A stretch of DNA of 64,000 nucleotides from contig OX638294.1 of NCBI GenBank assembly GCA_951812325.1, positions 965,136 through 1,029,135 of the forward strand. Reading direction: 5' to 3'. The stretch's first letter is position 1. Every line of letters starts with the position of its first letter. The notes below the pieces were generated by a model. It did not search any database. It was not told the origin of the DNA and worked only from the letters and a program-made list of their open reading frames with translations. Positions 54,761 to 63,082 of the stretch are shown here, in pieces. This stretch comes from an uncultured Thermoanaerobaculia bacterium. GTDB taxonomy: Bacteria; Acidobacteriota; Thermoanaerobaculia; Multivoradales; Multivoraceae. A program made the translations under genes and the position numbers.

Positions 54761-56770
54761 ATGGCAGGGCCGTACAGCTGGCGCGAGCGGCTGCTGGACG
54801 ATCTGGTTCCCGGCGTGGCGCCAGCGACCCTGGCGGCCGACCCGGACTGCCTGCTTCTCGACGAGGCACTGCTCGCGGCAATTCGCGGCAGGGGTTTCGA
54901 ACTTCTCACGTTCGCGGATCCAGTTGCTTTCCGACTCGCCTACGAGTTGCGCTTTCGCTCCCGCCGAGCCAACGACCCCGGCGGTCGCCAGGAACTGCTT
55001 CTGCGCTTCGACCACGACGATCTCGCCGTCGCTCCCTACGATCTCCTGCAAGACGGCCGACAAGTGCGGTTCAGCCTCTCCGAGCTCTTCCCCGGCTTGA
55101 GTCATCCAGTTCTCGCCTCTCTGAGCCGAAGCGACCTGGACGCGGTTCAACAAGCGCAACTGGAGCACGGGAGCCAGGAACTCGGCCAGACTGCCACGAA
55201 GGACTTCGTTCTCCGGCACGTCTTCGATATACGTCCGGCCGAGATCAGAGGTCCGGCGCAGCTCCTGCACGTTCTGTTGCGCAAGCACTGTCGCGGGCCG
55301 CGGATGTCGCGGCTGCTCGAGGAGCGGTTCCTCGAGGCCCTCCGGCGGGGCGGTGCATTTGTTTCCTGGCCACTGGAGTCCATCGTCCCCGACCGCGAGG
55401 CGTTTCTTGCCTTCCTGCAGGAGCGCTGGCCAGTGTTCCTCGACGGCGGCGACGACGACCGGCACTCTGCGAAGACGGCGCCGGGACGTCGCCTCAAGAT
55501 CGACGGGCCGGCTCGCCTTCCTCTCGGCGACCCCGACATTCGAGCCTACCTGGACAGCCTGTTTCTCGAAGGAAGCCTCGTCCCGGTCCCGCACACGACG
55601 GGTGTCCGCCGTCGCGGCGGGTGGGTGGCGGTCGGGATCCACAGCGATCCCGAAGCCGACCGCTTGCGCCGGGCGGAACAGCTCATGGGGCTTGTCGGCA
55701 ACACGATCCCCCAACCCGGCGCGCGACATCCAGACTGGCTCAAGTTCGCCTGGCGGTGGGCGGAGCTGAGCGTCCTCTGGTGGACGACAGGAGCCCCGGC
55801 TCGGAGAGAGCTCACGGAGAGCCTGGTCAGGCTCCGCGGCCAAGTGGACGAGGCCTTCTTCGCCTGGATGGAGGGCCGCTACGCCGGCCTGCACAATCAA
55901 CCGCCCGACCCTCCGGCGATGGTCCACCACGTGCCACGCTACCTCGCGCGACGTCTCGAGGAAGCGCCTGAGCGAAAGGTGGCCCTGATCGTGGTCGACG
56001 GCCTGGCCCTCGACCAGTGGCTCGTGCTCCGCGGCGCGATTGCGCCCAGCGGCCCGCCCATTCATTTCCGGTCGGACGCCGTCTTCGCCTGGGCGCCGAC
56101 GATCACGTCCGTGTCTCGTCAGGCGATTTTCTCCGGCAGGCCGCCCTTCTACTTCAAGAACAGCATCCACACCACGAAGAAGGAGGCCTCGTTGTGGCGA
56201 GGTTTCTGGGCGAAGCACGACCTGGCCGAACACGAAGTCGCATATCTGAAGCACCGAGGCGACGGCCCTCCCAACGACGTACGGGAACGGATCTCATCTC
56301 CTGGACTCCGCGTGCTCGGGCTCGTCGTTCACAAGGTGGACGAGATCATGCACGGCATGAGACTCGGCGCATCCGGAATGCACAACCAGATCCGGCAGTG
56401 GGCCGAGGAAGGCTATCTGGCAGCACTGCTGGAAGCGCTGATCAAGGCTGGTTTCGTCGTGTTTCTGACGTCCGACCACGGGAACATCGAAGCAACAGGC
56501 TACGGGCGGCCCTCCGAAGGCGCACTCGTCAGCACGCGGGGAAAGCGGGCGCGCGTGTATCCCGACACCGCCCTGCGGAACCGCGTGCTGGAGCAGTTCC
56601 CGAACGCCATCGCATGGCCCGGGCCTGGGCTCCCGGCCGGCTGGAACGCTCTTCTGGCGCCGGGTCGGTCGGCCTTCGCGCCCGCCGGCGACCGGGTCGT
56701 CGGCCACGGCGGCGCATCTCTTGAGGAGGTCGTCGTTCCCTTGATCGAGATCAGGCGGCAGACGGAGTGA
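54761..56770 (+). CDS. pglZ: PglZ domain protein (BREX phosphatase-fold component)
   Basis: This 669-residue protein has an alkaline-phosphatase-fold PglZ domain in its C-terminal half. KVALIVVDGLALDQW carries Asp413, FLTSDHGNIEATG carries Asp572 and His573, and VVGHGGASLEEVVVPLIEIR carries His649, the usual metal-site set. The N-terminal half is unassigned and helical. PglZ is the signature gene of BREX systems. Six bases separate it from the second AlbA_2 gene, and it overlaps the last gene (GTGA). Confidence 0.9.
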   Translation: MAGPYSWRERLLDDLVPGVAPATLAADPDCLLLDEALLAAIRGRGFELLTFADPVAFRLAYELRFRSRRANDPGGRQELLLRFDHDDLAVAPYDLLQDGRQVRFSLSELFPGLSHPVLASLSRSDLDAVQQAQLEHGSQELGQTATKDFVLRHVFDIRPAEIRGPAQLLHVLLRKHCRGPRMSRLLEERFLEALRRGGAFVSWPLESIVPDREAFLAFLQERWPVFLDGGDDDRHSAKTAPGRRLKIDGPARLPLGDPDIRAYLDSLFLEGSLVPVPHTTGVRRRGGWVAVGIHSDPEADRLRRAEQLMGLVGNTIPQPGARHPDWLKFAWRWAELSVLWWTTGAPARRELTESLVRLRGQVDEAFFAWMEGRYAGLHNQPPDPPAMVHHVPRYLARRLEEAPERKVALIVVDGLALDQWLVLRGAIAPSGPPIHFRSDAVFAWAPTITSVSRQAIFSGRPPFYFKNSIHTTKKEASLWRGFWAKHDLAEHEVAYLKHRGDGPPNDVRERISSPGLRVLGLVVHKVDEIMHGMRLGASGMHNQIRQWAEEGYLAALLEALIKAGFVVFLTSDHGNIEATGYGRPSEGALVSTRGKRARVYPDTALRNRVLEQFPNAIAWPGPGLPAGWNALLAPGRSAFAPAGDRVVGHGGASLEEVVVPLIEIRRQTE

Positions 56771-57528
56771 ATCGTCCCGGCCAGATCGGTTTCAGTCAGC
56801 GCATCCAGCTCGACTGGCTGGAGTACACGGCGAACCTTGTTCTCGCAGGGAACACGAAGGCCGAGATCGCATCGGAACTCAACGAACGCCTGCGCGAGAA
56901 GCTCTCCGTGGGCAACGAACCGAAGCGTGGAAACCGGCACAAGGCGATCACGATCCTGACCAGGGTGTGGGCCAACGCCTCCGGAGACCGGGAACGCATG
57001 AGGAACCGCGGTATCGAGTTGCTTCAAGGCGGGTCGCCAGCCGACAGGATGTTCATTCACTGGTGCATGTGCATGGCAACGTACCCGTTCTTCGGCCAGG
57101 TCGCCCACCCGACCGGGCGTCTACTGCGCCTGCAGGGAGCGGCTAGCGCCGCACAGGTTCAGCGCCGGGTCCGCGAGCAGTTCGGTGAGCGGGAGACCGT
57201 GGCCCGTGCCACGAGGCGCATTCTGCGGACATTCATTGACTGGGGTGCTCTTCAGGAAACCGGCAACAAGGGCATCTACCGAGCGGCTCCGAAGCGCGTC
57301 GTGGACCACGGATCGCGACTCGGCGTGTGGGCGATCCAAGCCGTGCTTGTTGCCAGGGGAGGCCGACCTCAACCAGTTCGGACCCTCCTGCGCGGGCCCC
57401 ACCTGTTCCCGTTCGACGTATCCCTCCCGTCAACGAGGGAACTCGAGACCTGTGGCGAACTTGATGTCACGCATCATGGACTGGATGAAGGAATCTCCGT
57501 CGCTCCTTCTGGTCGCGCCACGTCCTGA
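56767..57528 (+). CDS. BrxA-like protein (DUF1819-type)
   Basis: This 253-residue protein closes the operon. Its layout matches BrxA: an N-terminal helical half (WLEYTANLVLAGNTKAEIAS, then RHKAITILTRVWANA), the central MFIHWCMCMATYPFFGQVAH, a winged-helix-like ARATRRILRTFIDWGALQET, and a basic C-terminal part. BrxA is a small DNA-binding protein. The match is by pattern, not by close identity, so it is given as BrxA-like. GTG 56767 overlaps the pglZ stop. The following 251 bp hold nothing recognisable. Confidence 0.6.
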   Translation: MNRPGQIGFSQRIQLDWLEYTANLVLAGNTKAEIASELNERLREKLSVGNEPKRGNRHKAITILTRVWANASGDRERMRNRGIELLQGGSPADRMFIHWCMCMATYPFFGQVAHPTGRLLRLQGAASAAQVQRRVREQFGERETVARATRRILRTFIDWGALQETGNKGIYRAAPKRVVDHGSRLGVWAIQAVLVARGGRPQPVRTLLRGPHLFPFDVSLPSTRELETCGELDVTHHGLDEGISVAPSGRATS

Positions 57529-57779
57529 CGGGCGATCACAGACCCGGATCCCCGAAAACGACTCGGCACACCAGCGGTCCTCGGCCCACCGTCACGCCCC
57601 TCCGCAGAGACCAGGCAAGCGGGGCCGGAACGAAGGCCGTGTGGCTCTCGTTCGGCGGCAAGTGGCTACGAAGCAGGGCGATCCGCCAATAGCCGGAATG
57701 GCCGCCCAGACTTCCGGGCGCTCACTCCAGCTGCGGGGCGGCGCCGCAGACCCGCCGCGACCCCGCCGCGAATCGTCGA

Positions 57780-58565
57780 TCAGTCGGGCAGCACGAGGAT
57801 GCGCAGGTTGCGAAACCAGATCTCGTTGCCGTGGTCCTGGAGCGCGATGTGGCCGGTTTCCATCATGCCGTAGCCGGGCATCGAGGCGAACTTGCTGGCC
57901 GCGACGAGTTCCTTCCACTCGTCGTCCCGGAGTGTGTACTCGACGACCTTCTCGCCGTTCAGCCAGTGGGTGACGGCTGTGCCCTCGACCCGCAGGGCAC
58001 TCGTGTTGAACTCGCCCAGCGGCGCCAGCTCGCCGCCCTGCCGGGGGTGGAGGGCGTAGTTCGAAGCGGCCGAGGTTTCCATGCGCTGACCGTCGCGGTG
58101 TCCGCCGTCGTCGAGGATCTGGAACTCCGGTCCCGTCGAGTACGAAGCCCCACCGTCCTCCGAAACGTGGAACATCACGCCGCTGTTTCCGCCCGCCGTC
58201 ACGGCCCACTCGAAGCGGAACTCGAATGACCGGTACTGCTCACGGGTGATCAGATCGGCTCGCGGCCCGGCCTCGTCACCGTCGGGAGGCACGAAGTGGA
58301 TCACGCCGTCCGCCGCCGCCCAGCCTGCCGGCGCCTGGTCGAGCTTGAAGCCCCGCCAATGATCCAGCGACTCGCCGTCGAACAGCGACTGGAAGCCCGC
58401 CTCGACTTCCCCGGCCTCGGCCTCGGGCCGGTCGAGGGCCGCGGGCGGACTTGCCTCGGACTCCCCGGCTTCGGCGCCATCGGCGCCGCCCACGCGAACT
58501 TCCACGCAGGCGGCCACCAAGGCCGCCAGCAGCGTTGCAGCAACAACGGTCGACATCGTCTTCAT
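57780..58565 (-). CDS. DUF1080 (3-keto-disaccharide hydrolase-type) lipoprotein
   Basis: This 261-residue protein has a lipoprotein signal with lipobox LVAAC at about residue 20. The DUF1080 domain runs from FQSLFDGESLDHWRGFKLDQ to the C-terminal GHIALQDHGNEIWFRNLRIL, with FEFRFEWAVTAGGNSGVMFH in the middle. This concanavalin-like fold is linked to glycoside or 3-keto-glycoside cleavage outside the cytoplasm. It ends the island on the right side of the BREX-like operon and is encoded on the opposite strand. Confidence 0.88.
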   Translation of the reverse strand: MKTMSTVVAATLLAALVAACVEVRVGGADGAEAGESEASPPAALDRPEAEAGEVEAGFQSLFDGESLDHWRGFKLDQAPAGWAAADGVIHFVPPDGDEAGPRADLITREQYRSFEFRFEWAVTAGGNSGVMFHVSEDGGASYSTGPEFQILDDGGHRDGQRMETSAASNYALHPRQGGELAPLGEFNTSALRVEGTAVTHWLNGEKVVEYTLRDDEWKELVAASKFASMPGYGMMETGHIALQDHGNEIWFRNLRILVLPD

Positions 58566-58752
58566 CCGTTCATCCTCCCATGGAATCTCGACTCGCGCTC
58601 ACCGCTTCGCAGCCTCGCGCCCGGTGCGGGTCGGAACTCGTACAGGGTACTAGCCCGCATGTTTCGCCGGGCGGTTTGAAATCGGGTCTCTTCCTGCGGG
58701 ATAGTCCAGGCGCCAAGAGAAATTTGGACGATCCAGAGGAGAGGGACCCCTG

Positions 58753-58872
58753 ATGAGAGAGTGTACACCGTCCCAGCTTGAGTTCGGGTTCCACGGTCGC
58801 CGCCGGGTGACGGCTCGTTTCGACGGCGGGCGGTTGACGACCGACGGCGGCGGTTTGCTGCTTCGGGAGAAG
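58753..58872 (+). pseudogene. IS1380-family transposase N-terminal remnant
   Basis: From ATG 58753 the sequence reads MRECTPSQLEFGFHGRRRVT and then ARFDGGRLTTDGGGLLLREK, the conserved start of IS1380 transposases (F-DGG-x-SDGG-x-LLLRE). Similarity stops near 58872 after about 40 of the usual 450 or so residues, so only a scar remains, 114 bp before the SRAP gene. The upstream 187 bp are less GC-rich and may include the left end of the element; no terminal repeat pair could be found. Confidence 0.65.
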
Positions 58873-58985
58873 CGCCGCGGAACGCATGGGCGAGGAAATC
58901 GCGACGCTCGCGGCATGGATCGACGCGGCCTGGCGCCCGGCGCGGCCCGCGAACGCGTTGCTGCGAGCCGTATCATCTCTGTCCC

Positions 58986-59615
58986 ATGTGCGGCCGGTAC
59001 ACGCTCCGTTCGAAGGCCCGGGTCGTAGCCGACCACTTCGAGCTGGACGAGCTGCCGGACCTCAAGCCCCGGTACAACATCGCCCCGACCCAGGACGTGG
59101 CAGTCGTCGCTCTGGACCACGAAGGCCGCCGCGCCCTGGGCACAATGCGCTGGGGCTTCCCACGGAAGCGCGGCGGCCCCCAGATCAACCTCCGCGATGA
59201 CACCGCGGTCGAAGCGCCCAGGTTCCGCACCCTGTTGGGCCGGCGCCGCTGCCTCGTCGTTGCCGACGGCTGGTACGAGTGGCAGGCGCAGCTCGACGGC
59301 GCCCGCCAGCCTCACTACATCCGGATACCCGGCGGCGGACCCTTCGGCTTCGCAGGAGTCTGGAACCGAACGCCGGACGGCCTGGCCTGCACGATCGTGA
59401 CCTGTCCGCCCGGCAAGGCCATCGCGGCGATCCACGACCGGATGCCGGTGATCGCCCGGCCGCCGTACCGGCAGTGGCTTGACGGTCCGCTCCGCGATCC
59501 CGACGCTCTGGGTGAACAGCTCAAGACGTACTCCGGCGACCTGGAGTTCTTTCCCGTCTCGAACCGGGTCGGGAGCTACAAGAACGATGATCCCCGGTTG
59601 ATCGAACCCGCATGA
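58986..59615 (+). CDS. SRAP/HMCES family DNA-crosslink protein (YedK-like)
   Basis: This 209-residue SOS-response-associated peptidase begins MCGRYTL, giving Cys2 as the catalytic and DNA-crosslinking residue after Met removal. PRYNIAPTQDVAVV, then LVVADGWYEWQAQ (catalytic Glu) and AIHDRMPVIARP (His) complete the active site. It shields abasic sites in single-stranded DNA. The frame starting at 59612 overlaps its stop (ATGA) but is not judged a gene. Confidence 0.93.
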   Translation: MCGRYTLRSKARVVADHFELDELPDLKPRYNIAPTQDVAVVALDHEGRRALGTMRWGFPRKRGGPQINLRDDTAVEAPRFRTLLGRRRCLVVADGWYEWQAQLDGARQPHYIRIPGGGPFGFAGVWNRTPDGLACTIVTCPPGKAIAAIHDRMPVIARPPYRQWLDGPLRDPDALGEQLKTYSGDLEFFPVSNRVGSYKNDDPRLIEPA

Positions 59616-59629
59616 CGGGGCCGGTTGCC

Positions 59630-59735
59630 GTGATCATCGACGGCGGCAGCGCCAGCACCAGCGAGGATGAAGGCAACGAAGGAAAGCGCTTGGCGCGACA
59701 GGTGATCATCGACGGCGGCAGCGCCAGCACCAGCG
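59630..59735. repeat. 34-bp direct-repeat dimer, 72-bp period
   Basis: Identical copies GTGATCATCGACGGCGGCAG... at 59630-59663 and 59702-59735 lie 38 bp apart. They occupy the gap between SRAP and the convergent efflux gene. Read on the plus strand, both encode VIIDGGSASTS in the same frame, because 72 is divisible by three. Confidence 0.85.
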
Positions 59736-59847
59736 GGAAGCCGGTCTCGACCGGGCCGCGGAGCGATCAACGCCCAGCCGCCGCCGCCCGCTCACGAAGC
59801 GCCTCCGCCAGCTCAGGGCGGCGGCAGACGAAACCGCGACTGACCGC

Positions 59848-62800
59848 TCAGCCGGCAGCGTTCAGGTCCCCGCGCCTCAGGCCAATCGACCTCCACACGA
59901 AGTAGAGCGCGGGAAACACGAACGTCACGCCAAGGAACACCGTGACCAGGCCTCCCACCATCGGCGCGGCGATCCGCTTCATCACGTCGGCGCCGGCGCC
60001 GGTCGCCCACAGGATCGGCGCCAGGGCGATGAACGTGGTCAGCACGGTCATCGTGATCGGACGGATCCGCCTCACCGAGGCCTCGGTCACCGCCTCGCGG
60101 AGATCGCCCGGGGTCCGCAGCGCTCCGGCGTCCTTGCGTTCCTTGAACACGAGGTCGAGGTAGAGCAGCATCACCGCTCCGGTCTCGGTCGCGAGCCCTG
60201 CGAGGGCGATCATCCCGACCCAGACCGCCACAGACCAGTTGTAGTTCAGCTGATCCAGCAGCCAGACCGATCCGACCAGCGACAACGGCACCGCCAGGAC
60301 GATGAACGCGGTCTTGATTACCGAGCGCGTGCTCACGTACAGCAGCGCGAGGGTCAGCAGGAGCGTGAGCGGAACGATGACCAGGAAGCGGTCGCGGGCT
60401 CGCTCCATGTACTCGTACTGCCCTGACCAGAGCAGGGTGTAGCCCGGAGGCAGCGCCACCTTGTCGGCGACCTCTTCGCGTGCGCGGCGGATCCAGCCGC
60501 CGATGTCGCTGCTCTCCAGGTCGACGTAGACCCAGGCATTCGGCCGCGCTCCCTCGGACTTGATTCCCGGCGGCCCGTCGCGGAACTCGATCGCAGCCAC
60601 CTGGCCGAGCGGCACCTGGGCGCCGCCGGGCGCCGTCACCAGGATCTGCTCCAGGGCCTCCGGATCGTCCCGCAGTTCCCGCGGATAGCGCAGGTTGATC
60701 GGGTAGCGCTCCAGGCCTTCGACGGTCCAGGACACGTTCATCCCCCCGACCGCGGACTGGATCGTGTCCTGGATGTCGGCGATGCGCAGGCCGAAGCGGG
60801 CAGCCGCCTCCCGGTCGATGTCGAAGTCGAGATAGGCGCCGCCCATCACCCGCTCGGCGTAAGCCGAAAGCGTTCCCGGCAGCGGCTTGACGACCGCCTC
60901 GACCTGTTCCGCGAGCCGCTCCAGCGTCGCGAGGTCCGGGCCGCCCAGCTTGATGCCGACCGGCGTCTTGATCCCCGTCGACAGCATGTCGATCCGGGTC
61001 TTGATCGGCATCGTCCAGGAGTTCGTCACGCCGGGAAACTGGAGCGCCTGGTCCATCTCGGCGATCAGGTCGTCCGGGGTCAACCCGGGGCGCCACTCGT
61101 CCTGGTCCTTCAGCACGATCGTCGTCTCGAGCATCGACAGCGGCGCCGGGTCGGTCGCCGTCTCCGCCCGGCCGACCTTGCCGAACACGCTCACGACCTC
61201 CGGGAAGGTGCGGATGATCCGGTCCGTCTGCTGAACGATCTCCCGCGCCTTCCCGATCGACACGCCCGGCAACGTCGTCGGCATGTAGAGCAGGTCGCCT
61301 TCCCACAGCGGCGGCATGAACTCGGAACCGATCCGCTTGAGCGGCGCCAGGCTCGAAGCCAGCGCCCCGATCATCAGCACGATGACCAGCCAGCGAAACC
61401 GCACCGCTCCGGCGACGAGCGGGCGATAGACGAAGCGCAGGAACCGCGACACCGGATTCCGCTCCTCCGAGACAATCCGCCCGCGCACGAGCCAGAACAT
61501 GAGCACCGGCACCACGGTCACCGCGACCACGGAGGCCATCGCCATGGAGTACGTCTTGGTCAACGCCAGCGGCTTGAACAGCCGACCCTCCTGGGCCTCC
61601 AGCGTGAAGACCGGCAGGAAGGACACCGTGATGACCAGCAGGCTGAAGAACAGCGTCGGGCCGACTTCCTGCGCGGCGCGCAGAACGATCTCGAAACGGG
61701 ACCGCTTTCCCTTGTGCGCCGCGAGGTGACGGTGGACGTTCTCCACCATGACGATCGAAGCGTCGACGAGGACGCCAATCGAAATCGCAATGCCGCCCAG
61801 CGACATGATGTTCGAACCGAGCCCCTGGGCCCGCATCACGACGAAGGCAAGCAGGACGGACACCGGAATCGCCAGGATCGGCACCAGCGCCGACCGAAAG
61901 TGGAACAGGAAGACGAGGCACACGACCGCGACGACGATCGATTCCTCGACCAGGGTGTCCGTCAGCGTCTCGATGGAGCGTTCGATCAGTCCGGTCCGGT
62001 CGTAGGCGACCGAGATCTCGACATCGTCGGGCATGCCGCCGGCCAGCTCGGCCAGGCGCTCCTTCACCCTTTCAATCGTCGACCGGGTGTCGGCGCCGGA
62101 GCGCACGACGACGATTCCCCCCACCGTCTCGCCCTCGCCGTTCCAGTCGGCCAGGCCGCGGCGGATCTCCGGTCCGATCGTCACGTTCGCCACGTCCCGG
62201 ACCAGCACCGGAACGCCGCCCGGGCCCGACGCCAAAACGATCGTCTCCAGGTCCCGCAGTTCCCGCACGTAGCCGCGGCCGCGCACCATGTACTCGCGTT
62301 CGGCCACCTCGATCAGGCGGCCGCCGACGTCCGCGTTCGACTCCTGGATCGCCCGCCGCACCACCGGCAGGGAAAGACCGTAGGCCCGGAGCCGGACCGG
62401 GTCGACCTCGACCTGGTACTGGCGCACGAAGCCGCCGATTGACGCGATTTCGGAGACTCCTTCGACCGCGAGCAAGCCGTACTTCAGGTACCAATCCTGG
62501 AGTGAACGGAGTTCGGCCAGGGACCGCGACCCGGAGTTCAGCACGTAGATGAAGGCCCAGCCGACGCCGGTGGCGTCCGGCCCGAGCTGCGGCGACACGC
62601 CCTGCGGCAGCCGGTTCTGCAGCCCCGCCACCGACTCCAGCACCCGGGAGCGCGCCCAGTAGAGGTCCGTGCCGTCCTCGAAGATCACGTAGACGAAGGA
62701 GAAGCCGAAGAACGAGTAGCCGCGGACGACCTTGGCGTACGGCGCCGAGAGCATCGTCGAGGTGATCGGGTAGGTCACCTGGTCCTCGACCACCTGGGGC

Positions 62801-62970
62801 GACTGGCCCGGAAACTCCGTGTAGAGGATGACCTGGACGTCGGAGAGGTCGGGTATCGCGTCGATGCGCGTCGTCCTGACGGACCACACACCGGCCGCTA
62901 CCGCCACGACCAGGCCGACCGCCACCAGCAACTGGTTGCGCAGCGACCACTCGATGAGCCGGTTCAGCAC
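59848..62970 (-). CDS. Heavy-metal efflux RND transporter, CusA/CzcA family
   Basis: This 1040-residue inner-membrane pump has the HME-RND signature DAIPDLSDVQVILYTEFPGQ near the start, the transmembrane-4 region IAISIGVLVDASIVMVENVH with its conserved Asp, and DQLNYNWSVAVWVGMIALAG later. The length is normal for CusA. It exports Cu+/Ag+ or divalent metals out of the cell with the fusion protein upstream. The start is GTG at 62970; the upstream 74-bp repeat carries a copy of the same start region. Confidence 0.92.
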   Translation of the reverse strand: MLNRLIEWSLRNQLLVAVGLVVAVAAGVWSVRTTRIDAIPDLSDVQVILYTEFPGQSPQVVEDQVTYPITSTMLSAPYAKVVRGYSFFGFSFVYVIFEDGTDLYWARSRVLESVAGLQNRLPQGVSPQLGPDATGVGWAFIYVLNSGSRSLAELRSLQDWYLKYGLLAVEGVSEIASIGGFVRQYQVEVDPVRLRAYGLSLPVVRRAIQESNADVGGRLIEVAEREYMVRGRGYVRELRDLETIVLASGPGGVPVLVRDVANVTIGPEIRRGLADWNGEGETVGGIVVVRSGADTRSTIERVKERLAELAGGMPDDVEISVAYDRTGLIERSIETLTDTLVEESIVVAVVCLVFLFHFRSALVPILAIPVSVLLAFVVMRAQGLGSNIMSLGGIAISIGVLVDASIVMVENVHRHLAAHKGKRSRFEIVLRAAQEVGPTLFFSLLVITVSFLPVFTLEAQEGRLFKPLALTKTYSMAMASVVAVTVVPVLMFWLVRGRIVSEERNPVSRFLRFVYRPLVAGAVRFRWLVIVLMIGALASSLAPLKRIGSEFMPPLWEGDLLYMPTTLPGVSIGKAREIVQQTDRIIRTFPEVVSVFGKVGRAETATDPAPLSMLETTIVLKDQDEWRPGLTPDDLIAEMDQALQFPGVTNSWTMPIKTRIDMLSTGIKTPVGIKLGGPDLATLERLAEQVEAVVKPLPGTLSAYAERVMGGAYLDFDIDREAAARFGLRIADIQDTIQSAVGGMNVSWTVEGLERYPINLRYPRELRDDPEALEQILVTAPGGAQVPLGQVAAIEFRDGPPGIKSEGARPNAWVYVDLESSDIGGWIRRAREEVADKVALPPGYTLLWSGQYEYMERARDRFLVIVPLTLLLTLALLYVSTRSVIKTAFIVLAVPLSLVGSVWLLDQLNYNWSVAVWVGMIALAGLATETGAVMLLYLDLVFKERKDAGALRTPGDLREAVTEASVRRIRPITMTVLTTFIALAPILWATGAGADVMKRIAAPMVGGLVTVFLGVTFVFPALYFVWRSIGLRRGDLNAAG

Positions 62971-63064
62971 CGGATCACCTGCCGAGGCGCCGACGCCGCC
63001 TTCTCGAACTCTCGGGGCAACCTCTCGTCGAGCCGGTTCAGCATCGGATCACCTGCCGAGGCGC
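62956..63064 (-). repeat. Duplicated efflux-gene start region, 74-bp period, forming a leader ORF
   Basis: 35-bp copies at 62956-62990 and 63030-63064 match at 34 of 35 positions. The upstream copy has ATG (63044) where the gene itself has GTG (62970), and encodes MLNRLDERL as against MLNRLIEWS in the pump. The 26-residue leader frame ends with TGA at 62966-62964, four bases after the true start begins (GTGCTGA). Confidence 0.75.
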
Positions 63065-63082
63065 GCGTGCAGGCGGCGAGGC

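Larger units (their letters stand above)
44128..57528 (+). other. BREX-type-3-like phage-defence operon, variant without helicase
   Basis: Eight same-strand genes, with junctions ATGA, 6 bp, an 11-base overlap, ATGA, ATGA, 6 bp and GTGA, form one translational unit: BrxF, DUF6079/BrxC-type ATPase, AlbA_2 ATP-binding protein, PglX-like methyltransferase, 98-residue unknown, second AlbA_2 protein, PglZ and BrxA-like. Known type 3 loci carry BrxHII helicase; none is present here, nor is BrxL. Base composition looks less GC-rich than in flanking genes, fitting horizontal gain. Confidence 0.8.

Noticed and set aside
58753..59028. Intact IS1380 transposase
   Set aside because: Only about the first 40 residues match; the rest of the frame is unrelated.
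59612..59905. 97-residue plus-strand frame with VIIDGGSASTS twice
   Set aside because: It has an ATGA overlap with the SRAP stop, but the sequence is just the repeat dimer read through and then runs antisense into the efflux gene.
59813..61921. 702-residue minus-strand frame
   Set aside because: Same strand as the efflux pump but a different frame, with no RND features; it shadows the real gene at 59848-62970.
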